This document shows positions 42,237 through 50,933 of a stretch of 64,000 nucleotides of DNA, piece by piece (position 1 is the stretch's first letter; each line of letters begins with the position of its first letter). Under the pieces are notes generated by a model. That model was not told where the DNA came from. It did not search any database and was given only the letters and a program-made list of their open reading frames with translations. The stretch is from Chloroflexota bacterium (GTDB lineage Bacteria; Chloroflexota; Dehalococcoidia; SM23-28-2; HRBIN24): NCBI GenBank assembly GCA_030550295.1, contig JAUQPQ010000001.1:1-64000 (forward strand), written 5' to 3'. The translations under genes and the position numbers were made by a program.

Positions 42237-43006
42237 TGCGCATAGTTCGGGAGCCTCGAGTTTACCTTGTAGGTCGCCAGCATGTGGACGAAGAGGACAT
42301 CCAGCGTTTCCTTTCTGACTATGGCCTTACCTGGGAGACGGACACAGAGGTAGGGGCCGAGAGGTTAGTGGAAGCGGGGGGGCGGGTATGCTATCTATCC
42401 TTTGGCAAGGGGCGCAGAAGCAACGCTGAGTACATTGGCAACCTCATATCCCAGCGGCATGGATCGGTGCTGGAGCATGCCGTTTGGAACTTCATCATCG
42501 CTGGCGTCTCGCGCTCCTTCTCCCATGAGCTGGTACGGCATCGGGCAGGGTGGGGGTATTCCCAGCTCTCTCAGCGCTATGTAGACGAATCTGATGCGGC
42601 CTTCGTGGAGCCAGACGTCATCGCTGAAGACGAAAGGGCCCACCAGGTTTGGTTGCGTGCTGTGGAGACGGCCCAGCGGGCCTATGTAGAGCTAGTAGAG
42701 ATCCTTTCGGAGAAGTTCAAGGACGTGCCTGATAGGACGCTGCGGCGGAAGTTGGCCAGGCAGGCTGCCCGTTCTATCTTGCCCAACGCCACTGAGACCA
42801 TAATTTTCGTCACTGCCAATGCGAGGGCCTTACGGCACTTCATCGAGCTGCGGGGCTCTGAGTGGGCAGACGCCGAGATAAGAAAAGTGGCCTTGAAGAT
42901 ATTGCGCATCATGCAAAGGGAGGCCCCCCATATCTTCGCCGACTACCGCGTAGAGCGTCTGCCCGATGGCACGGAGGTAGTGAAGACAGACTACGAGAAA
43001 GTTTGA
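42237..43006 (+). CDS. thyX: FAD-dependent thymidylate synthase
   Basis: About 256 residues. ThyX methylates dUMP to dTMP with methylene-THF and FAD/NADPH. The motif region reads ELVRHRAGWGYSQLSQRYV near residue 95, matching RHRxxSxxxxSxRY with a variant middle. ARSILPNATET near 180 is also typical. ATG 42237 fits the promoter and ribosome site; longer frames to the left run across the gene on the other strand. Its use of methylene-THF links it to glyA and folD. Confidence 0.95.
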
Positions 43007-43024
43007 GTCTGGGGGTGGTTATGC

Positions 43025-43429
43025 ATGAAGGTGGAGAAGGTAGACCATATATCCATTGCTGTTAGGGACTTGGAGGCAGCTGTAGAGCGGTGGCAGGCGA
43101 TGTTGGGCCTACAGGTGGCCCGCCGCTACCGCGACGAGGAAGGGGAGAAGATCAACGTGGCCCAGTTTCAGGTGGGGGAGACGATCATAGAGCTTATGGA
43201 GCCCACCTCGCCCGACTCAGAAGTGCAGAAGTTCTTGGATCGCCGAGGCGAGGGGATCATGCTCTTGTCCCTCCGAGTGGAAGACTGCAAACAGGCCCTG
43301 CAGGAGCTGCAAGGCAAGGGGGCTGTCGTCATCGATCAGGAACCTAGGCGCTTTGGGGAGGCCCGCTTCGGGTTCGTCCATCCCAAGAGCTTCAATGGGG
43401 TGCTTCTGGAGCTTATCTCTGGAACATGA
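43025..43429 (+). CDS. mce: Methylmalonyl-CoA epimerase
   Basis: A 134-residue VOC-fold epimerase that interconverts (R)- and (S)-methylmalonyl-CoA. Metal ligands appear as His8 (VDHISIAV), Glu near 56 (IIELMEP), His near 118 (FVHPKSFNG) and Glu near 128 (LLELIS). It would serve propionyl-CoA metabolism; the mutase and carboxylase are not in the window. It overlaps folD by four bases. Confidence 0.9.
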   Translation: MKVEKVDHISIAVRDLEAAVERWQAMLGLQVARRYRDEEGEKINVAQFQVGETIIELMEPTSPDSEVQKFLDRRGEGIMLLSLRVEDCKQALQELQGKGAVVIDQEPRRFGEARFGFVHPKSFNGVLLELISGT

Positions 43430-44322
43430 CGGCGCAAATCATTGATGGCCGGGCCATTGCTGCCCAGGTACGGCAGGAAGTGCGGGAGCGGGCGGAGAGG
43501 CTTAAGGCCCTGGGGATAGTGCCAGGCCTGGCCTTTGTGCTGGTGGGTGACAACCCATCTTCCCTTTCGTACGTGCGGGCCAAGGGGGAGGCAGCCCAAG
43601 ACGCAGGCATCTATACGGAGACGTTCCATCTCCCTGGGTCTATTACTCAGGAGGAGCTACTGGAGTTCATATCTCGTCTCAATGCAGATCATCGCTTTCA
43701 TGCCATATTGGTCCAGCTGCCGTTGCCCAGTCATTTGTCCGAAGAGAAGGTTATTGGCGCCATTTCACCCGAGAAGGACGTGGACGGGGTTACACCTTTA
43801 AACATGGGGCGCCTCCTAAGGGGGGAGCCATGTCCACAGCCGTGCACCCCTAAGGGAGTGGTTGAGCTACTGTTGCGGTCGGGCTATCGGCCCGAGGGTA
43901 AGCACGTGGTCATATGTGGGCGCTCTAATATTGTGGGCAAGCCCCTAGCAGCCATCCTTATGCAGAAACGCGAGGGGGCCAATGCTACCGTTACCGTATG
44001 TCACACTGGCACCCGTGATCTGGCCTACTTTACCCGCCAGGCCGAAATCTTAATAGCAGCGATGGGCCAGCCCAAGGCCATCACCGCTGATATGGTGCGA
44101 CCTGGGGCAGTAGTCATCGACGTGGGCAACAACTGGATCCCTGACCCTGGACGCAAGAGTGGGCGCCGTCTGGTAGGCGACGTGGACTTCGAGGCGGTGA
44201 AGGAGGTGGCCGGGGCTATCACCCCTGTACCGGGGGGAGTGGGCCCCATGACGGTAGCCATGGTCCTATACAACACCGTGGAGATGGCCCAAAAGCAAGC
44301 TTTGGGCATAAGTGAGGTATAG
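43426..44322 (+). CDS. folD: Bifunctional methylene-THF dehydrogenase/cyclohydrolase
   Basis: A 298-residue FolD. It oxidises methylene-THF with NADP and hydrolyses methenyl-THF. Marks are the catalytic Lys in SYVRAKGEAAQDAGI near residue 50, ILVQLPLPSHL near 90, DGVTPLNMGRLLRG near 118 and PVTPVPGGVGPMT-like GAITPVPGGVGPMT near 260. The nucleotide site has GRSNIVGKPLA. It overlaps the epimerase by four bases (ATGA). Confidence 0.96.
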   Translation: MTAQIIDGRAIAAQVRQEVRERAERLKALGIVPGLAFVLVGDNPSSLSYVRAKGEAAQDAGIYTETFHLPGSITQEELLEFISRLNADHRFHAILVQLPLPSHLSEEKVIGAISPEKDVDGVTPLNMGRLLRGEPCPQPCTPKGVVELLLRSGYRPEGKHVVICGRSNIVGKPLAAILMQKREGANATVTVCHTGTRDLAYFTRQAEILIAAMGQPKAITADMVRPGAVVIDVGNNWIPDPGRKSGRRLVGDVDFEAVKEVAGAITPVPGGVGPMTVAMVLYNTVEMAQKQALGISEV

Positions 44323-44324
44323 AT

Positions 44325-45407
44325 ATGCCTCGCACAGGCATCGCCCACCTTCCCCTTCATGGAGGTGCTGCCCCGCCTTGGCTTTTCGAAAGGATGTCCC
44401 GTCTCGCCCGGTATGTGGTGTTGACCCTTGTCGAGGAGTTTGGGCCCCAGGAGGTATTGTGCCGCTTATCCGACCCTTTCTGGTTCCAGGCGTTGGGTTG
44501 TCTTTTAGGGTTCGACTGGCACTCCTCAGGCCTCACGACGGTAGTGTGCGCTGCCATCAAGGAGGGTTTGCGGGGGCTTGGGAAGGATGGTGGCATCCTT
44601 GTAGCCGGGGGAAAAGGGCGAACTTCCCGCAAGACGCCCCATGAGATAGAAGCCTGGGCTGAGCAGCTTTCCTTCTCCCCTGGGCCGCTGGTCTACGCCT
44701 CCCGAATGGCGGCCAAGGTGGACTCGGCAGCCCTTCAGGACGGCTACCAGCTGTACCATCACGCCTTCTTCTTCACGCCTAGTGGAGCGTGGGCCGTCGT
44801 GCAGCAGGGGATGAACGTGGAGCGCCGTTACGCCCGCCGCTATCACTGGCTAGGGGAGAAGGTGCAGGACTTGGTGTGCGAGCCCCACGCCGATATCGTC
44901 TCTGAGAACGTAGGGGAGGCGCTCAATTTGGTGGCCTTGGAATCGGGCCCTGCCCGCCACCTGAGCGCTCTACTGGCGCGAGAGGTAGGACACAAGATAT
45001 TGAAAGACCTTCAAGCCGTTGCCACCCTAGAAATGCCCTCCCGACATCATCTCACCCCAGAGGACACCGATCTCCGGAGGTTGGAGGCAGGGTTGAGGAA
45101 GGCCTACGAGGCCCAGCCCCAAGACTTTGAGGCCCTCTTAGGTGTCGAGGGGGTTGGCCCAGCCACCATTCGTGCCCTCGCCTTGGCTAGCGAGCTCATC
45201 TACGGGGTGCCTGCCTCTCGCCGTGATCCTGCCCGCTATGCCTACGCCCACGGGGGCAAGGACGGGCATCCCTACCCCGTGGATAAGGCCACCTATGACA
45301 GGACGGTGGAGGCCCTACGTAAGGCAGTAGAACGGGCACGATTGGGCCGGCGGGAGACATTAGAGGCGTTGCGCCGCCTCTCTATAGCCCTTCCTGGCGG
45401 GTGCTAG
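44325..45407 (+). CDS. DUF763 family protein
   Basis: A 360-residue DUF763 protein, a family seen mainly in archaea and heat-loving bacteria and without an established function. It opens RTGIAHLPLHGGAAPPWLF, which is typical. A helix-hairpin-helix-like element (LLGVEGVGPATIRALALASELIYG, split around residue 273-295) suggests DNA binding. HAFFFTPSGAWAVVQQGMN near 147 is also conserved. It begins two bases after folD and is followed four bases later by endonuclease V, so a DNA repair or nuclease role is a reasonable guess. Confidence 0.85.
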   Translation: MPRTGIAHLPLHGGAAPPWLFERMSRLARYVVLTLVEEFGPQEVLCRLSDPFWFQALGCLLGFDWHSSGLTTVVCAAIKEGLRGLGKDGGILVAGGKGRTSRKTPHEIEAWAEQLSFSPGPLVYASRMAAKVDSAALQDGYQLYHHAFFFTPSGAWAVVQQGMNVERRYARRYHWLGEKVQDLVCEPHADIVSENVGEALNLVALESGPARHLSALLAREVGHKILKDLQAVATLEMPSRHHLTPEDTDLRRLEAGLRKAYEAQPQDFEALLGVEGVGPATIRALALASELIYGVPASRRDPARYAYAHGGKDGHPYPVDKATYDRTVEALRKAVERARLGRRETLEALRRLSIALPGGC

Positions 45408-45411
45408 TCCG

Positions 45412-46116
45412 GTGCGCGTGCGTCAGTTGCATCCTTGGGATCTCTCCCCCCAGGAGGCTATGCGCCTTCAGCAGGAGTTGGCACGCCACGTAGTGGCCCA
45501 AGGCGCGCCGGAAGTTGTGCAATACGTTGCTGGAGCCGACCTGGCCTTCACCGCTGAGGGCAGGGCTAGAGGGGCTATAGCTGTGATGTCTTATCCTGAT
45601 CTCCAGCTAAGGGCCCAGGTAGTGGTGGAGGGTGAAGTGAGTTTCCCTTACATACCTGGCCTACTTGCTTTCCGAGAGGTGCCGGTGCTGACCCAGGCCT
45701 TCCTTCAGCTAGAGGTATCGCCACACCTGGTACTGGTGGATGGCCATGGCCTTTCACACCCACGTCGTTTCGGCATCGCCTGCCACCTGGGCCTCATGCT
45801 GCAGGTGCCCACCATCGGTTGTGCCAAGTCCCGCCTCTGTGGCTACCATGGCCCAGTGCCCCAAAATGCAGGGGGATGGACCTTTTTATATGACCGGGGG
45901 GACAAGATAGGGATAGCGTTGCGCACCAAAGAGGGTGCAGCGCCCATATACGTCTCCCCGGGACACCTCATAAGCTTGGAAGAGGCAGGGAAGTGGGCTT
46001 TCAGGCTCGTGCGAGGCCATCGTCTGCCTGAGCCTCTGCGGATAGCCGACCTCTTGTCCAAGGGGAAAAGGGCCCACCAGCCGCCCTACCAGGCCCATCT
46101 CTTCAGCTCCCTCTGA
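45412..46116 (+). CDS. nfi: Endonuclease V
   Basis: A 234-residue deoxyinosine-specific endonuclease that nicks near deaminated adenine. The metal ligands can be read as Asp in VAGADLAF near residue 43, Glu in IPGLLAFREVP near 85 and Asp in LVDGHGLSHPRRFG near 106. The conserved PYIPGLLAFRE and IGCAKSRL segments are present. GTG is the start. Hot environments raise deamination, which fits a thermophile. Confidence 0.92.
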   Translation: MRVRQLHPWDLSPQEAMRLQQELARHVVAQGAPEVVQYVAGADLAFTAEGRARGAIAVMSYPDLQLRAQVVVEGEVSFPYIPGLLAFREVPVLTQAFLQLEVSPHLVLVDGHGLSHPRRFGIACHLGLMLQVPTIGCAKSRLCGYHGPVPQNAGGWTFLYDRGDKIGIALRTKEGAAPIYVSPGHLISLEEAGKWAFRLVRGHRLPEPLRIADLLSKGKRAHQPPYQAHLFSSL

Positions 46117-46142
46117 TAAACTAGAGACAGGGGGTAATCGCT

Positions 46143-47250
46143 ATGGAAGAGGCGAAGGAGATCCTTTTAGCTATCAGGGAAAGGCTCGACGAGGTCCTAG
46201 ACCGTCTTTGACATCCCGCGCCTAGAGCAAGAGGCCGAGGCTATAGAGGGAGAGAGCGCCCTACCCTCCTTTTGGGACGATCCTCAAAGGGCCCAGATGC
46301 AGATGAAGCGCCTTGCAGCTATTAGGGAGCAGGTACAAACTTGGCGCAGCCTGGAGGGCGAGGCTCATGAACTGGCCGAAATATTGGCCTTGGCCGAGGC
46401 CGAGGGGGACCAGGAACTAGCCCAAGAGGTGCTTCAGCAGGCCCATGCCCTCAAAGAGCGGCTAGAGGAGCTGGAATTATCTTTGGCCCTCTCTGGCCCC
46501 TACGACCGTAGGGATGCTGTCCTCTCCATCCATGCTGGGGCGGGGGGCACCGATGCCCAGGACTGGGCGGAGATGCTCCTACGCATGTACCTGCGTTGGG
46601 CCGAGGGGCACGGTTACACCACCCACATCGTCGACATCTTGAGGGGGGAGGAGGCGGGGATCAAGAGCGCCACGGTAGAGATCTCAGGTTCCTATGCCTA
46701 TGGCTACCTGAAGTCTGAAAAGGGGGTGCATCGCCTTGTGCGGCTATCGCCCTTTGATGCCGCCCATGCCCGCCACACATCCTTCGCCCTCGTTGAGGTG
46801 TTGCCCGAGGTGGAGACGCCTACTGAGGTGGAGATACGCCCTGAAGACCTAAAGATAGAGACCTTCCGTTCCAGCGGACCAGGTGGCCAGCACATGCAAA
46901 AGAACGAGACTGCCATACGCATAACCCATATCCCTACGGGGATCACCGTCTCCTGTCAGAACGAACGCTCTCTCCAGCGCAACAAGGAAACGGCCCTCAG
47001 GCTTTTGCGGGCCCGGCTCCTGCAGCTGGAAATGGAACGTCAGGAAGAGGAGCGGGCCCGCCTTAAGGGGGAACACGTCCCTGCCGAGTGGGGCCGCCAG
47101 GTGCGCTCCTACGTCCTTCATCCGTATAAGCTGGTGAAAGACCACCGCACCGAGGTAGAAGTCTCAGACGCCGAATCTGTCCTAGACGGGGAGCTGGACG
47201 TCTTCATAAAGTCTTACCTCAAGTCACAACTGGGGCGTAACCAAAGATGA
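46143..47250 (+). CDS. prfB: Peptide chain release factor 2 (programmed +1 frameshift)
   Basis: RF2 ends translation at UGA and UAA. Translation starts at ATG 46143; codon 23 is an in-frame TGA at 46209-46211, and reading continues in the +1 frame at GAC 46210. After the shift come LEQEAEAIEGESALPSFWDDP, the SPF specificity motif (RLSPFDAAHARHTS) and the catalytic GGQ (GPGGQHMQKNET). AGGGGG precedes the start. RF2 regulates itself this way: shortage of RF2 at the TGA favours the shift. The downstream membrane peptidase overlaps by four bases. Confidence 0.95.
46206..46212 (+). promoter_or_regulatory. prfB programmed frameshift site
   Basis: CTT TGA C, the classic RF2 slippery codon, stop and poor-context base. 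In E. coli a Shine-Dalgarno-like AGGGGG lies 3 bases before CTT. Here the nearest similar run, GAGG, is at 46191-46194, about 11 bases before it, so the stimulator is weak or absent. Confidence 0.9.
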
Positions 47251-48482
47251 TAGCCCGTCCCCTCTTTTGCGCCCTGGCGATAGCATTTTTCAGCTTAGGC
47301 CTTATAGAGCACGGGCCCCAGCAGGTCTTCCATGTCCAGGATCAGGTGGAAAACGCCTTCCCCAAGGGCGTCCTCTTTCGGCTGCGTCTGGCTGCAGACG
47401 TTCCGGTGAAAGAGGTTCGCCTCCACTACCAGGTCTCGCCCCGGGGCATCCCTGGGGTGGTGAGCCCCCCCTTTGAGCCGGGGGCGATAGTTGAGGCCAG
47501 TTACCTTTTAGGATGGCCCCAAACCTATCTCCATCCCGGGGCCCGCATCACTTACTGGTGGGAGGTGACAGATGAGGAGGGTCACGCCCTCGTCACTCCC
47601 ACCGCTACCTACCTTTATGAAGATCCCCGCTTCCCCTTCAGATCCTTAGCGGAGGGGAAGCTCACAATCCACTGGTACGAGGGGACAGAAGGGGATGCAA
47701 AGGCCTTTCTCCGCCTGGCCCACGAGGCGCTAGAGGAGCTCCAGGCTTTGCTCAAGGTTGAGGTGCCATTCAACGTCCATGTGTGGGTCTACCGGAGCCC
47801 TCAGGATATGGCCCCTGCCCTTATGCCCCGGAGCGAGACCTTCGAGAGGCAAGTCATCACCTTAGGGACAAAGGTGGCCGACGATACGTTGCTATTGGCG
47901 GGCCTTAGAGATGTGGATACCCTTCGCCACGAGTTGGCCCACATCGTTACGGCCGTAGCGGGTGACACCCCCTTCGGCTCCATCCCTGCATGGCTGGACG
48001 AGGGGACGGCCGTGTATGTGCAAAAAAGCCCTGGTAGCTTCCGCTTCGCCCTGGAGCGGGCCGTAGCCCGTGACTCCCTTATACCCCTACCATCCCTTGC
48101 TAGCCCTCCTGGTGACCCCTCCCTGGTAGAGCTCTTCTATGGCCAGGCTTGGTCGGTGGTGTCGTATCTCATCTCCACCTATGGCGAGGAGAAGTTTGCC
48201 CAGCTTTTCTCCGTCTTGAAGAGGGGATCGCTAATGAACGATGCCCTAAGGGAGGTATATGGCATAGGCCTCCGCGAGCTGGAGGACGAGTGGCGCGCCT
48301 GGCTCGGTCTGCCGCCGGTAGTCTGGCCTACGCCTCAGCCTCAGGGCCTGGGTGAGGAGGCGTGGCGTACCCCCCCAAGGGCCGATGGAGTGCCATGGCC
48401 GTTGATAGGGGCCGGTGCTGCGGCAGTCATAGGGATTCTGATGGGGGCCTGGAGCTTGCAGCGCCTCCTTAGGGCAGGATGA
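47247..48482 (+). CDS. Membrane-anchored M48/MA-like metallopeptidase
   Basis: A 411-residue protein with an N-terminal signal peptide (residues 1-20) and a C-terminal membrane helix (about 380-402), with the catalytic part outside the cell. A gluzincin motif is visible: HELAHIVTA near residue 229, with a downstream Glu in WLDEGTAVYV about 25 residues later (peptidase MA-like). The first 150 residues look like a beta-rich domain. The substrate is unknown. It overlaps prfB by four bases and its 3' end overlaps the PDO gene on the other strand by 14 bases. Confidence 0.8.
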   Translation: MIARPLFCALAIAFFSLGLIEHGPQQVFHVQDQVENAFPKGVLFRLRLAADVPVKEVRLHYQVSPRGIPGVVSPPFEPGAIVEASYLLGWPQTYLHPGARITYWWEVTDEEGHALVTPTATYLYEDPRFPFRSLAEGKLTIHWYEGTEGDAKAFLRLAHEALEELQALLKVEVPFNVHVWVYRSPQDMAPALMPRSETFERQVITLGTKVADDTLLLAGLRDVDTLRHELAHIVTAVAGDTPFGSIPAWLDEGTAVYVQKSPGSFRFALERAVARDSLIPLPSLASPPGDPSLVELFYGQAWSVVSYLISTYGEEKFAQLFSVLKRGSLMNDALREVYGIGLRELEDEWRAWLGLPPVVWPTPQPQGLGEEAWRTPPRADGVPWPLIGAGAAAVIGILMGAWSLQRLLRAG

Positions 48483-49218
48483 GGCCGCCTGCCTTTGGCT
48501 CTCCCTCCACGGGGGAGGACTCGCCCGAGCTGGTAGGGGTGCGCGTCAGAGTTTGGGATGCTACCTTTACAATTTGTTCGGCCAGAACTTTGGCCGGTAT
48601 GGCCCCTGGTATGGCTACGCGCTCGTTAATGACGGTGAGGGGGACAGCGCGCACGTTATACCTTTTGGAGAGCTCTGGGAACTGGGATACCTCCACCACT
48701 TCTGCGTGGACCTTGGGGTTGACCATAGCTAGACCGTAGGCGGCGCGGGCCATTTGGGGGCAGTAAGGGCATGTGGGGGTAACGAAGACCCTCACTAGTA
48801 CATCCTGCTTGAGTTGCCGGATGTGGCGTTGGGCCTCCTCGGGCACAGGGGCCTCCTCTCGCGAGAGGTGGACGATCGTATCCACCAATTCGGGGAACTC
48901 GTAGCCGCCGGGGAAGCCGAAGAACTTGAGGGCTACCCCATCACGGCCTCTCAACACGATGGCCGGAACCCTGTCCACCCCCATGGACCGTGCCAGTTCG
49001 GGCTCCTCTTCTAGCACATGCAGGCGTAGGCTTATCTTGTCGGTCAGGCTGGCCAGCTCTTGTAATAGTTCCTGCGTGGGACGACAGGTGGGGCAAGGCT
49101 CCTTGCCCGGCACGTATATGCCCAACTCCTTCTGAGTGAAGAAGTCTATCTTCACCTGGTGTACCAGCTCCTGGGCGAACTTCTGGCGGAGGATCTCCTG
49201 CTCTTTAAGGGGGATCAT
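48469..49218 (-). CDS. Protein disulfide oxidoreductase (two thioredoxin folds)
   Basis: About 249 residues. Two thioredoxin folds are fused: the first has CPTC near residue 42 (KEPCPTCRPT) and the second CPYC near 150 (TPTCPYCPQM), each with its cis-Pro (VDRVPAI; VRAVPLT). This PDO layout is a hallmark of hyperthermophiles and thermophilic bacteria, where it keeps cytoplasmic disulfides. ATG 49218 follows AGGAAAGG and overlaps the previous gene by four bases; a longer frame to 49251 is less likely. It closes the ino1 operon. Confidence 0.9.
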   Translation of the reverse strand: MIPLKEQEILRQKFAQELVHQVKIDFFTQKELGIYVPGKEPCPTCRPTQELLQELASLTDKISLRLHVLEEEPELARSMGVDRVPAIVLRGRDGVALKFFGFPGGYEFPELVDTIVHLSREEAPVPEEAQRHIRQLKQDVLVRVFVTPTCPYCPQMARAAYGLAMVNPKVHAEVVEVSQFPELSKRYNVRAVPLTVINERVAIPGAIPAKVLAEQIVKVASQTLTRTPTSSGESSPVEGEPKAGGLILP

Positions 49219-49808
49219 CGCCTTTCCTCCCTTGCTCCAATACGGATCCACGCCAGAAAGAGCCTCTGTACTATGGTGAGGCTAGCTAAGATAACCAAGG
49301 CCCACAACATTACCTTCACATGATCAATTATAAGGCCTAGACCAAGGAGAAAGACACGTTCAGGGCGGGCCATGATCCCTTCGGTTAACCTCACTCCCAC
49401 TATCTCGCTTCGGGCCCGGATGTAGCTAACCATGAATGAGGATACGGCGGCCACGAAGGCCAGAAGGAGCCCCTCCCTGTCGCCTCCCTGGCTGAAATGG
49501 AAGAGGAGGCCACACAAGACGGCCCCTTCTGAGGCCCTGTCCAGAACGGCATCCCAAATGGAGCCGAAGGGGCTTTGGCGCCCAGTGGCGCGTGCTAAGG
49601 CACCATCTAGGAGATCGAAAAGGCTGGCAGCCCACATGAGGATGCCCCCTGCTAGGCCCTCCCCTCTGGCCACCAGTACTCCTGCCCCTACGTTCCCCAT
49701 CCCCCCTACCAGGGAGACGATGTTAGGATGGACGTGCCCTCGTAGTAGTAGGGAGATGAGGGGAGATAAAGCCCTTTCCACCATCTCCCTGGGCACCAGG
49801 TAGGACAT
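49215..49808 (-). CDS. CDP-alcohol phosphatidyltransferase, probable PI-phosphate synthase
   Basis: A 197-residue integral membrane enzyme with the family motif DLLDGALARATGRQSPFGSIWDAVLDR (D-x2-D-G-x2-A-R-x8-G-x3-D-x3-D; residues 64-90, quoted once in pattern form). It transfers a phosphatidyl group from CDP-diacylglycerol to an alcohol. Its place with ino1, a PimA-like transferase and an acyltransferase points to inositol 3-phosphate as acceptor, as for mycobacterial PgsA1. Glycerol phosphate is the alternative. Confidence 0.82.
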   Translation of the reverse strand: MSYLVPREMVERALSPLISLLLRGHVHPNIVSLVGGMGNVGAGVLVARGEGLAGGILMWAASLFDLLDGALARATGRQSPFGSIWDAVLDRASEGAVLCGLLFHFSQGGDREGLLLAFVAAVSSFMVSYIRARSEIVGVRLTEGIMARPERVFLLGLGLIIDHVKVMLWALVILASLTIVQRLFLAWIRIGAREERR

Positions 49809-49811
49809 CCC

Positions 49812-50933
49812 TCACCTGACCTGCATGACCTGACGGTAGTAGGCAAGGACACGTTGGACTATGTGGTCCCAGGCATAGCAGGAGGCCGTTCGTAGGCCTT
49901 CCTGCCCCATTGACTCCCTTAGGGGAGGATCGGAAAGGAGACGGTACAAGGCCTGGGCCAGGGCATGGGCATCGCCGGGGGGGACTAGAAAGCCTTGGCG
50001 GCCATCTTGCAAAACTTCGGCGAATCCTGGGATGCGGGAGGCCACGATGGGCAAACCTGAGGCCATCGCCTCTAACAAGACGATCCCTTGGCTCTCCGCC
50101 CCCGTATTAGGGGCGCAGAAGATATGGGCGCTGCGGTAATAGCGGGGAACCTCCTCATCGGGCACGCGACCTGTGAAGATGACGTCTTTAAGCCCTGTAC
50201 GCTCAACGAAGCGCTGGCAGGGCCCCATCATGCCTCCGTCCCCTCCCACTACTATGAGGCGCAATTGGGGAAGTTCTTTCTTGAGGATGGAGTAGGCCTG
50301 CAGTAGATACGGCAGCCCTTTTCGTCTTTCCAAACGGCCCAAAAACAGGAGGTTTGCTTTGCCATCGTCTAGGCCAGGCAGGGGCAGAACCCCAGGCCCG
50401 AACCTCTCCACGTCTACACCGTTAGGGATGATGCGGTATCGTCCGGCAAAGTACTTGCCTATGAGGCGGAGGGCGGTCCTGGAGACGGCGATCCGTCCCC
50501 ATATGCGGGGCCAGTAAGGGCTGAGCAAGTTACGGGCATAAGCGTATAGACGGCTTCCCCCCTCGCGGGCGGCGTGGAAGGTGGCTACGATGGGGCCATC
50601 ATAGAACCGCAGGAACTGGAGAGGCAAAAAGGGCATAAATGGCTCATGGAGATGGACCAGATCCCACTTCTCCTGGGCCAGGAGGCGTCGGACTTGCCCA
50701 GCCAGGACGAAAGATAGGCAAATGCGGGCCACAGAGCCGCTGGCTGGGAGCCCTACCGTGTATTTGCCCACCACCCGCAGATAAGGCAGGCGATGGGATC
50801 CAGGCCGCGATGAAGGTGCTATCACGGTAACTTGGTGCCCTTGGGCAATAAATCGGGTGGCGAGGTGATGTATGTGGTTGTTCACCCCCCCAGGGACTGC
50901 CCAATCGTATGGGGAGACGAGGGCTATTTTCAT
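49812..50933 (-). CDS. GT4 glycosyltransferase, PimA-like
   Basis: A 373-residue GT-B enzyme. The N-terminus has VSPYDWAVPGGVNNHI and GSVARI, then LVHLHEPFMPFLP and GPIVATFHAA; the C-terminus has IPNGVDVERF, LFLGRLERRKGL and the donor motif CAPNTGAESQGIVLLEAMASG. These closely follow mycobacterial PimA, which adds mannose from GDP-mannose to phosphatidylinositol. Sugar and acceptor are inferred from this likeness and the operon. It overlaps PHP by four bases. Confidence 0.87.
   Translation of the reverse strand: MKIALVSPYDWAVPGGVNNHIHHLATRFIAQGHQVTVIAPSSRPGSHRLPYLRVVGKYTVGLPASGSVARICLSFVLAGQVRRLLAQEKWDLVHLHEPFMPFLPLQFLRFYDGPIVATFHAAREGGSRLYAYARNLLSPYWPRIWGRIAVSRTALRLIGKYFAGRYRIIPNGVDVERFGPGVLPLPGLDDGKANLLFLGRLERRKGLPYLLQAYSILKKELPQLRLIVVGGDGGMMGPCQRFVERTGLKDVIFTGRVPDEEVPRYYRSAHIFCAPNTGAESQGIVLLEAMASGLPIVASRIPGFAEVLQDGRQGFLVPPGDAHALAQALYRLLSDPPLRESMGQEGLRTASCYAWDHIVQRVLAYYRQVMQVR

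Noticed and set aside
46143..47250. Broken prfB pseudogene or sequencing frameshift
   Set aside because: CTT TGA C at codon 23 is the conserved RF2 recoding site and the +1 frame gives a full RF2 with SPF and GGQ motifs.
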